Origin: Daphnia carinata
Lineage: Eukaryota > Arthropoda > Branchiopoda > Diplostraca > Daphniidae
Assembly: GCF_022539665.2 (NCBI RefSeq)
Contig: NC_081337.1
Span: 11,401,768-11,465,767, forward strand
Reading direction: 5' to 3'
DNA length: 64,000 bases
In this document: in pieces, positions 55,856-64,000 of the stretch
Layout of the letters: every line of letters begins with the position of its first letter
How positions within the stretch are numbered: the stretch's first letter is position 1
Made by a program: the position numbers and the translations under genes
Notes under the pieces: model-generated
The model's database searches: none
What the model saw: the letters and a program-made list of their open reading frames with translations, nothing else
Told to the model about the DNA's origin: nothing

Positions 55856-56285
55856 GACTGGACGGACACCTATCCCACTTTGTATGGGGTTAAAAGAGGT
55901 AAAATGAGTTGTATTAAAATTTTACTTTTCTTTTTACCTTTTGCTCTTAACTTGGTGACCAATTAAATGCAGTCTTAATAAGATATTGCCTGAAGCAAAA
56001 GGCTTTTTTTATCCCTGAAATATTTTCATTTTACTTATAGAGGAGACATAGGAGGAGGTGGAGCCAACACAGTAGGCCTACTGCATTCATTTGGTTATTT
56101 AAAGTTTTCAATCGATTTCCCTGATTTTTTATTTGTAATATCATGGCTGCGTCAGCTGACGAAGGTTGATAAATTAATGTGATAAATTAGTAAGTGGGAA
56201 ATAAAAATGTGATAAATTATGAAATAACATGTAATTCACAGTTAAATATTACAGAAGGGTGTTAAATTGTTTTTCAAAAATAAAC

Positions 56286-56780
56286 GGTAGCCGATGAAAT
56301 AGGAATCGAGAAAGAGGACTGGAAATTTGCGGTCCTATTTCTCCTGTAGCAATAGGACTAGCAGAAATAGCTCTCAAATACCTACCTACATCTACCTCTT
56401 AAAATATTTTAGGACAGTCCTATTTCTTCATGCCAATAGTCCTATTTCTACATGGCATTAGTCCTATTTCTCCTTAGGGTTAGTCCTATTCCTTCAGCCT
56501 TATTCCAAAATGAACGATGAGCCTCCAATCCGGTAAGCGATATATTGCGTAAGAGCGTTGGCTAATATCCTTTTCCCTTTTGAAAGACGGATGGGGTTAA
56601 CTCATTATTTAAATGGTTCACAAAACTTTTATTTTTTATTCTATTTTAATTTAAATTGCAGGGGAACATGAACTATGTTGTGTTTAATTGCTAAATTGCA
56701 GGGGAACATGAACTATGTTGTGTTTAATTGCAAGTGCAGCTTAATTGGAAGCAGCAGCAGTTTAATTGCAAGTGACTTCA
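56286..56780 (+). repeat. Foldback repeat, copy 4
   Basis: It carries GATGAAATAGGA, several AGTCCTATTTC units (56330-56500), GATGAGCCTCCAATCCGGTA and TGGTTCACAAAACT. A 39-bp segment starting AAATTGCAGGGGAAC is duplicated in tandem at about 56653-56731. The inverted second arm is absent. Confidence 0.7.
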
Positions 56781-56924
56781 AATTCAGGTAATTATAATTA
56801 TACGTTTCTTCTACAAAACAACATCTAAGTTTATTACACGATAAATCCGACCAAAAATGTCTATTAAATAACAGAATTATTTATGAATACCTATTCATTC
56901 AGTAAAAACGAAAAAAAAGAGTCC

Positions 56925-57145
56925 AAACGTCGCTGGCATGCGAGTCCACTTGTCGTATAGTATAGGGCTTGCTTGGTTCAGCAGCATTTCGTTGTCGCGG
57001 CCAAACGTCGGGAACCAGTAGTACAAACGTCGTAGGACAGATGTACTACTTTCACAAACCACTCGTCCAAATGTCGAGTGACAAAAGTCCTAATGTCGGA
57101 AAACCTAGAGTCCTTTAGCCAACTAGCCCAAAAGACTCTACCCCG
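56925..57145. repeat. GTCCNAACGTCG-type repeat, copy 2
   Basis: See the matching blocks with 52160-52395. The ends AAAAAGAGTC and GACTCTACCCC are partly inverted, which suggests a small TIR element of about 220 bp. It lies about 390 bases upstream of the DDX11 start. Confidence 0.7.
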
Positions 57146-57533
57146 GATTTTTCAATGGGATATATCAGTTTCAGTTATCTTTTCCGATAGATATCCGAAC
57201 TAACCAGTGGTCTTTTACTCTTTATATATGACTGTGCGGAGAAAATTTTTTTTTCGATGAAACCTGTTCTCAATTGGCAACACTGCCACAAGCTGATATT
57301 TTCATTTGAATTGTGATGGAGGAACAGTTCTGCTTTTTGTTTCTGTCCCTTACCCTAGCGATACAAAAAATTTATGGTACCCAATAAAATTTTATACCTA
57401 ATACTTTTTTTAAACCTTAAATAATCAACCCGAAACAATTCAGAAAAATTTTTTAAGCCAAGCAGATAATACTTGTGATTAGTTGGCTTTTCATTCATAT
57501 TTTTTAATTAGAATCGTATGAGTTGCTCTCTAT
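57146..57533. other. Upstream region of DDX11
   Basis: The stretch would hold the DDX11 promoter and 5'UTR. No clear TATA box is seen and no other gene is recognised. Confidence 0.4.
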
Positions 57534-60500
57534 ATGGATGTCCCTGAGGTTTTCCGGTTTCCTTTCGAACCATACCCTATTCAATTGGATTTCATGAAAA
57601 ATGTGTACCAGTGTATTGAACAAGGAAAACTGGGTATATTTGAAAGTCCCACAGGAACAGTATGTAACTTGGAGCTTGTTTTTTTAATAAGCACTTAAAG
57701 CAGTGAAAAAAAAAGTGCCATAATTCGGCATCCTTAATTTTTAGGGAAAATCATTGAGCCTGATTTGTGGAACCCTAACATGGTTAACCGACCACGATCA
57801 ACATAAAAAATTCCAGTTAGAAAAACAATTGGATATCCTTAAAAAGGCTGCTGAACTTGAAGAAACATCAAATCCAACAACTAATGAATTAGGTGAACCT
57901 AGATGGTTCACTTTAGCTACAAAAAATGTTAGAAATTCTCATGAGCAACAGCAAATCATGGCCGAACTGAATAAAATCCTACAGAAAGAGGAAAGAATTC
58001 AAAAACTGAAACAGAGAGTTCAAAACATTTTCAGCAATGCCTTAAACCATTCTGAATTAAAATTCAATGTCTTTGCTGCAAATGCTAAAAAGCATCTAAC
58101 TTCAGAATTAGTTACTCTGGAGGATGATGATGTCTTGATTACAGATGACAGCGATGAAGAGCTGCCAGTAGAAGAACCATATGAAGAAACGGTAAATCAT
58201 GATGCTTTTGTATTTGAATAGCTTGGTTTCATTAATACTTTTGAGGGATTTGAATCAGCTTTTTTCTCTGTTAGTTGGATGATACAAAAATTATTTTTGC
58301 AAGTCGGACACATTCTCAGATTTCTCAGTTTGTTCAAGAAGTGAAGAAAAGTCCCTTTGGAGATAGCATAAGACTAATTCCACTGGCTTCTCGTCAACAA
58401 CTATGTATCAATGAAGAGATAACTAGCTTAAAAAACAGTACCTTAATGAATGAAAGGTATTACAGTGATGTTTCTGGAAAAAATTAAAGATTAACTTTTG
58501 TTTTAATGCAGATGTTTGGAAATGCAGAAAAATAGAACGAGTTCAACGTCGGTAACCGATGACGGGCGACCACTAAAAAAGGCAAAAAAATCTTCGTGTC
58601 ATTTTCGTGATCAGAAGCGAATTCAACTCCTTAGTGACGTATCTGTAACCGAAATAGCTGATATTGAAAGCTTAATACTTTCAGGAAAAAAACAGAATGC
58701 GTGTCCGTATTATGCAGCCCGAAGCGCTATCAATGACGCCCAGGTATGGTTAGCAAGACTAAGGTAGAAAACACCTATGATTACCAGATATTTTGCCATG
58801 GAAGAACAGCAATGTATGATTTTATCCGTTGATATGTAATTTGAATTTTTCTAGTTGATTGTTGTGCCGTATGCGACATTATTAAAGAAAAACACGAGAG
58901 AATCATGTGGTTTGAAGCTTCGTAATAGCGTTATAATTATCGTAAGTATTCCTCATCTAGCTACATGGCCTGGAAATTTATTTTTAAAATTGTTTTCTAG
59001 GATGAAGCTCACAACCTACTTGACACTATTAGTTCTCTTCATACAATCTGTATTTGGGGTCACCAGATAAGTCAAGTTCATTTGCAGTTGTTGCAATACC
59101 ATCACAGATATAACGCTCGTCTTTCAGCGAAAAATGTGCTACCCATCAAACAACTACTTTTTTTCCTATCTTGTCTCATGAAGTTCCTCGGTCTACACGG
59201 AAAGCATGAGCCCAATCATCAAGTTGCTCTTGACGATAAATCTGAAGGGGATGAAAAAATTTATGAATGCTCAAAATTCTGCGTTGAAGCCGGTTTTGAT
59301 CATATAAACATACACACACTTGTTGAATTTTGCGAAAAAACCAAACTTCACCATAAGCTACTTAACTTCAAGCCGGTGACAACTGAAGTAACTCAAATTA
59401 GTGCTTTCAAAAGATTTGTAGGAAAACTACAGCCAGAGCGCGTACAAGAGGATAATGCGCTTATAGGGGATCCTGATAGGAAAGGCGCAGGTTCGAGTCT
59501 TATGCCAATCATAGAATTTATGCGATGTCTTCGCAATGCTGATCAAGACGGAAGAGTTCTATGCGTTAAAAAGGCGCATCCATCAGGCGGTTACCTTAAG
59601 TACATTTTACTTAATCCGGGATCACTGTTTAAAGATTTTGTTAACGAACCCAGGTAATATATTTCATTGTCATGTTTTCGGCAGTAAACTCAACAATTTT
59701 GTTATCCTAGAGCTGTTATTGTCGCAGGCGGAACTATGCAACCCATCAACGAATTTCGATTTCAGCTCTTCGGTGCTGCCGGATCCCCACAAAGCAGAAT
59801 TGCAACCTTCTCTTGCGATCATATAATTCCCCCCGATCATGTCTTACCATTGGTATTGACAAGAGGGCCATCTAACAAAGAGTTGGATTTTTCTTGGGCT
59901 AATCGAAGTAATTTACTGGATGAATTAGCAAACTTCCTCTCTAATATAAATCAGGTATTTTGTTATTTTCCCTATTAACACAATTTTAAGGTTCAACTGT
60001 TGTCAACGTGCTATACATCTAGGTAGTTTCAGGGGGTGTCGTCTGTTTTCTTCCTTCGTATGATTTTGAAAATGTAAGCTCAATACCGATACAGCTTTGT
60101 CCCATAACATTTATTATTTCCATACGTTTTTACGGGATAACAGCAAGTATTTGAACATTGGATGAGAAACAATTATGTTTCGAAACTTGAAAATCGAAAA
60201 AAGTTATTCCGGGAGCCAAAAGAAGCAAAGGAGGTTGAACATGTATTGGCGGAATACGCTCGATCCATTAGACAATTCCCTAATTCATCTAGCAAATGCG
60301 GGAAGAATGGAGCTATGCTGCTCTGTGTTGTGGGTAATATTTTTCAGTTGTAAAGGCACAATGAAGGCTTTCACTTGCTGGCAAGATAAAAAAGTAACGA
60401 TTGTGATTTGTTGTTGGTAACAGGTGGAAAGCTAAGTGAGGGAATCAACTTCAGCGACGATCTGGCTAGGTGCGTTGTTGTAGTCGGCCTTCCTTATGCA

Positions 60501-61084
60501 AACAGCCAAGCGGTAACATTGAAAGAAAAAATGGATTATTTAAATAACAACACGGTATGTTAGAATTTCCTGACTAAACAAAGAATTATAATGTTTATGG
60601 CAAATAGGACTGCTTTTTTCGAAATAATTATTTGCTGCATTAGCTATAAAATGTTTTCTTTTCAGGCGAACTTTTTACCAGCTGGAGAAGTAAGGTCCCC
60701 TGGCCAAATTTATTACGAATCTTTATGTTTCAAGGCCGTAAACCAATCTATTGGAAGAGCGATTCGGCACAGCAAAGATTATGCTGTTCTGATTTTGGCT
60801 GATCACCGGTATTCCCGCCCAAATTCTATATCATCACTGCCTGGTTGGATAAATAGGCATCTTAAAGTTTGCGCGAATTTCGGACCATCTTTGGCTTCGA
60901 TCCGTAAGGTACAAATTTTTAATCAATTACACTTTGCAGTACGTGTAATAATTTCGTTATCAAGTTTCTTGCTATGCGCAAACAAGGAGAGGCTGATGCC
61001 CATTCAATTAGCATACAAGAAAATGCTTTATCTGGAGGGAAAACCGATAGCACAACTTACTCTCATTCTGAGTCATCGTCATAA
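57534..61084 (+). CDS. DDX11: ATP-dependent DNA helicase DDX11/CHL1
   Basis: Twelve exons join in frame to 902 codons with stop: 57534-57659, 57745-58191, 58275-58456, 58512-58743, 58855-58941, 59001-59653, 59711-59954, 60023-60073, 60144-60333, 60424-60554, 60666-60908, 60965-61084. Motifs: Walker [17 protein letters not shown] (split by intron 1), SRTHSQ (Ia), Cys residues of the Fe-S domain (LCINEE, ERCLEM, SSCHF, NACPYYA), DEAH in exon 6, [34 protein letters not shown] and motif [11 protein letters not shown]. It is a superfamily 2 XPD-like 5'-3' helicase that acts in sister-chromatid cohesion and replication-fork protection in the nucleus. The length is close to the human protein. The last exon gives a Ser-rich tail and overlaps PDCL3. 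Confidence 0.93.
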
Positions 61085-62056
61085 TCTCGACGATCAATTG
61101 ATTGAGTATTGCCACCATTTAACTGTGAGAAGAGTGCATCACGGATTTTTGGTCGGGGATCCTTTTCAATTTTTGTTTTGAAAGCTCCGGTTTCAGAAAG
61201 CATCCATTCTAGTTCTGCTCAAAATAAAATAAAGCATTGTTTTATTCTTTTCCATCAACATTGGATTGATGCAAGTTCTTCTGCAGCACACTGTACCATC
61301 TTGTTTGATTCCTGAGGCAAAGCAACTGGCTCCAATAAATTGATGTTTAAGATCTCCATTATGATAAACAAATATTGTTGGCAAATTTTGATCTGGATAA
61401 TTAGCTATACATAATCCTGCCAGGCTTTTCACAAACTTCACCATTGGAAACTTATGGGCTAAATTTCGAAAATGTTCATTTATCAGGGAAGAAAGTGGAA
61501 TCCTAGAATATATAAATTGATAAAATAAAATTCTGCTGGATAACTAAACATAACCATGTTGATTACCCTTGTTTGTACAGATGCAAAATAACCCAAATCC
61601 CTTCACCTGCTTTGTTTACCTCTTGCACATAGTCCTTGCCAGTTATTTCTAACACCTCTCCAAATTTATTAGACTTTATTGATGCTTTCATCTCTGCAAT
61701 TCTCTTCTGCCGATATTCAAGAAAAACTTTTTCCTCTAATTCATCTTCAAGACTATCTAGATCATCGAGATCTAGCTCTTCTGGTTTTTGTTCTGATTTC
61801 AGAAACAATAATATCAATAAAACTGCTCTATTGCTATAAGAGAGATAAAAACCTTTAGATGTATAAGTTTTCACAACATTTTCAACCATATTCTCAATCT
61901 GTTCCTCAGTTATTTCAGCTTCCTTCGGCTTAGGTGGTATAATCCCTTTTTGACGAAGAACATCATTCCACTGGGTGTCTTCTGCTGGGTTCTTTAAGAA
62001 AAAACCACAAGAAAGTAAAGTATAAGACTTAGGAAAATTTTGTAAACAACCTCCAT
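61063..62056 (-). CDS. PDCL3: Phosducin-like protein 3 (PDCL3, thioredoxin-fold cochaperone)
   Basis: Five minus-strand exons give 244 codons with stop: 62056-62051 (only ATG GAG), 61991-61853, 61792-61567, 61502-61297, 61217-61063. The N-terminus [20 protein letters not shown], the thioredoxin-like domain ([47 protein letters not shown]) and the C-terminus ([13 protein letters not shown], ending DDDSE) all match the family. Human PDCL3 has 239 aa, close to 243 here. The family modulates the CCT chaperonin in folding of actin and tubulin in the cytosol. A longer exon 4 would run to a stop at 61193, but the splice to 61217 restores the conserved end. The stop lies inside the DDX11 last exon. 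Confidence 0.92.
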
Positions 62057-62278
62057 AACAGAGCTGTGACTGATTTCGGCAAATAATAAAAAAACAACAC
62101 AATCAACAAAACGTTTAACCACGAATGGGACTCGACTCTTGCAGAATTTCTGCTTCGAGCAAATAATATGTCCTGCCAAATAAGGAAGTCCGTGCCAGGG
62201 CAACTCAAGCCGAAAAAAAGACATTTCAGCGTTGCCATGTTCACCTATTACGCAGAGCCAGAGCAGAGACAGTCATGT

Positions 62279-62764
62279 AGGGCTCGGCCCCGCGACGATC
62301 GGGCACGATTTTGGCCGACCCGCGCGGTTTTTTTTGTAAAAAGGACAAACTGGTGTGGTTCGGTTTGCCGTTTTGTTTCAAACAGATTGAACCGCGGTTT
62401 GATGGTTTGTACCCGCAGTTTTACACGGTTTGCACAAGACAATAAATCGACAACCGACCTTGTCGCAAGATGACGCAAAGATCGACCAATCTTCGATCGC
62501 GATCACGGCAAGTCTGATCGAAAAATGATTTATAACAAGGTTTTGACCGTCATTAAGCTTACAACAATTAGTGATGATTGGTTGATTTGAAATTTCAGGT
62601 AAATTAAAAAAAAAAAATTTTAATGGCGGTTCAAACCGGTTATGCCCAATTGAAACCGAAACCCAAACAGCAGTCGAAAATGGCTAAACCGAACCGACGG
62701 TTTGGCGATTTTTTCCCGGTAAACCGCGGATTTCCCCGATCAAAGACGACCGGGGCCGAGCCCT
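62279..62764. mobile_element. Non-autonomous TIR element
   Basis: The left end AGGGCTCGGCCCCG and the right end CGGGGCCGAGCCCT are inverted, with further paired blocks inside (CGATCGGGCA against TCCCCGATCA). The interior is rich in GCGGTTT and AAACCG motifs. No ORF is present. The element lies about 220 bases upstream of the PDCL3 start. Its superfamily is uncertain; hAT-like and other types are possible, and target duplications are not obvious. Confidence 0.65.
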
Positions 62765-63189
62765 TTATAGAGCCATAGATAAAGACCACTGGTTCATTAT
62801 GTGCTACGCTTTTAGCCCTATCCCTACTGACGCAGAAAAAGCAAAATCCTTACTCTGATTGTAGTGCCTCTTGCGGACAAAACAAAGAACTATATGACAT
62901 GAACGCAAATAGAAATAGTATTGAGGGACTTTTGGCGGGTGTTCAAAACGAGTATCTGTCTACATGAAAACTAGTCCACTATCATTAACTATACGATAAA
63001 TTACAATTATAGGAATAGCATTATGGAATAGGAATAGCTTCAAATAAATTTGCTTTGAAGCAGTGATAATAAAATAGACTATTATAATTCAATATTGATT
63101 GAAATATCACATTTATTTCTTCACCACATTTATATCTTTGTTTTTAATGGATACAACTTTGGAAAGCTTGTTATGGTTAAGAAAAGCAG
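62765..63189. other. Noncoding stretch
   Basis: Nothing is recognised between the TIR element and the P-like transposase remnant. Confidence 0.45.
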
Positions 63190-64000
63190 CATTCAATTTC
63201 GAAAAATTTGGTAGCGGGTTGCTTCAAAATGAAAGCGAATTTGTACATACTCCATAATGAGGTAAGGCAGTGTGCCTGGGTGTATTGCACAGGAAATAGG
63301 GATTAAATTAAGTTCCTGAATATGCGATAGTACTTTTTCGTAACTATCACGAACGAAGATGTGGTCAGCAGAGGTAAAATGCGAGTCAATCTCGTTTTCA
63401 ACCTCACGAAATGTTTTAAACATTGCGAAAGTTGCATACTTCAATGCACCATAGCTTCTCTGTTAAGTATATTGTGCTGGTAGGAAGTCCTTCATAATAG
63501 ATTCTTCTGTTTCCATCAGGTGGTTTCAGTCTTTGCAGGTATCACAGAGTTCATGGCGTGTGCGAATAATGTACCCGCAGAGATCGTACACTAGCTGGTC
63601 TCGAGGTTTAACTGAATTTCTATCAGGAATATAGTTGGTATAACAGGAAATCAATTCCTTTTGTAGGTTGTTTTCAGGCCCTTCTTGATCAATTTTGCTT
63701 CCTTATCACACTCACGAAACTAATGGATTAGGCAAGGCTTGTAGGCGACCAAAATTTTCTCGCTGCCCTTTCCATCAACATTCACGTTTCGTATTGCAAA
63801 CTTCGCAGGGTTGTAGAGGGAAAGTATGCGGAAAATATGGAGCCAAGAATGTGTGGTGGGTGGTTATCATTTGACCGCCTGATGCGGAAGAAATTCTAAA
63901 AAAATGATTTTTTTTCTGATTCTAATTAAAATGCTATTTATAAATTTACCTCAATCGGATCTTTATCGAACCGTCCAGTCAGCACAACGTTGAATCCTGC
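63190..64000 (-). pseudogene. P-element/THAP9-like transposase C-terminal remnant, partial
   Basis: Coding enters from the right edge: 64000-63950 ends TGRFDKDPIE at a GT donor, and 63895 onwards continues NFFRIRRSNDNHPPH, the insertion-site motif near the C-terminus of P-element transposases (usually a DPLENFF-type core, then NDNPT-like). Further left in shifting frames are LVYDLCGYIIRTRHELCDTC (about 63530-63590, zinc-ribbon-like) and 63444-63193. Several stops break it. The intron at 63949-63896 has GT-AG ends. The family is from motif recognition and is likely but not proven. Confidence 0.6.

Noticed and set aside
59485-59505. tRNA-box-B-like AGGTTCGAGTC
   Set aside because: It is inside a DDX11 coding exon with no box A or tRNA fold.
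60909-61181. DDX11 reading through into an ORF ending at 61181
   Set aside because: A 56-base GT-AG intron (60909-60964) leads to a better last exon ending at 61084.
61193-61502. PDCL3 ending at a stop at 61193
   Set aside because: That end lacks the conserved C-terminus; splicing at 61297/61217 restores it in frame with the family length.
1-64000. CRISPR arrays, rRNA genes, bacterial operons
   Set aside because: No spaced identical repeats, no rRNA-like segments, and genes with spliceosomal introns show this to be eukaryotic nuclear DNA.

Overview
This window looks like intergenic and genic DNA of an arthropod, quite possibly a small crustacean such as Daphnia (inference from gene content, introns mostly 50-70 bases long, and the mix of BEL/Pao, Gypsy, Harbinger and P-like elements; no species assignment can be proven from the sequence alone). 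Most of the 64 kb is transposable-element DNA in several nested layers. Four conserved host genes were assembled exon by exon with in-frame splice junctions.

Host genes: VAMP7 (13353-14825, +, a lysosomal/endosomal R-SNARE, 222 aa over six exons), RRP8 (14957-16140, -, nucleolar rRNA-processing methyltransferase, 279 aa over six exons) facing it tail to tail, DDX11/CHL1 DNA helicase (57534-61084, +, 901 aa over twelve exons), and PDCL3/phosducin-like 3 (61063-62056, -, 243 aa over five exons), whose last coding bases overlap those of DDX11. A further minus-strand gene of unknown function (50397-51900) has a duplicated exon that stays in frame.

Mobile elements, left to right: (1) a decayed env-bearing Gypsy (Gypsy-A, -, 1-1843) with a 327-bp solo LTR nested in its env gene; (2) a full-length BEL/Pao element (1908-9738, -) with paired LTRs, a perfect ACTGT target duplication, a tRNA-Phe-like primer site, an extra ORF downstream of integrase, and several inactivating changes; (3) a MITE-like element with hairpin ends (about 12005-12230); (4) a PIF/Harbinger element (17848-21617) with decayed transposase and SANT genes; (5) a solo BEL-type LTR (22490-22846); (6) a large Gypsy-B (28789-39738, +) with LTR, tRNA-Gln-like primer site, gag, pol and a 1338-aa envelope-like glycoprotein carrying two ricin-like beta-trefoil segments and a long Thr-rich stalk; (7) a decayed Gypsy/Mag-like element (40421-45411, -) between two short LTRs; (8) a FLYWCH/MULE pseudogene (48072-49230, -); (9) a second deleted Gypsy-A copy (52660-54330, -); (10) a TIR element (62279-62764); (11) a P-element-like transposase remnant running off the right edge. 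A foldback repeat family rich in AGTCCTATTTC motifs occurs at four places and overlaps the 3' end of the Gypsy-B env gene, where the 3' LTR should be but is not seen.

The most unusual item is the Gypsy-B envelope-like protein: its lectin-like and mucin-like architecture is not the usual errantivirus Env plan. The regions 9744-11990, 22850-28780, 46040-48070, 54330-55210 and 62765-63190 show little or no convincing coding content.
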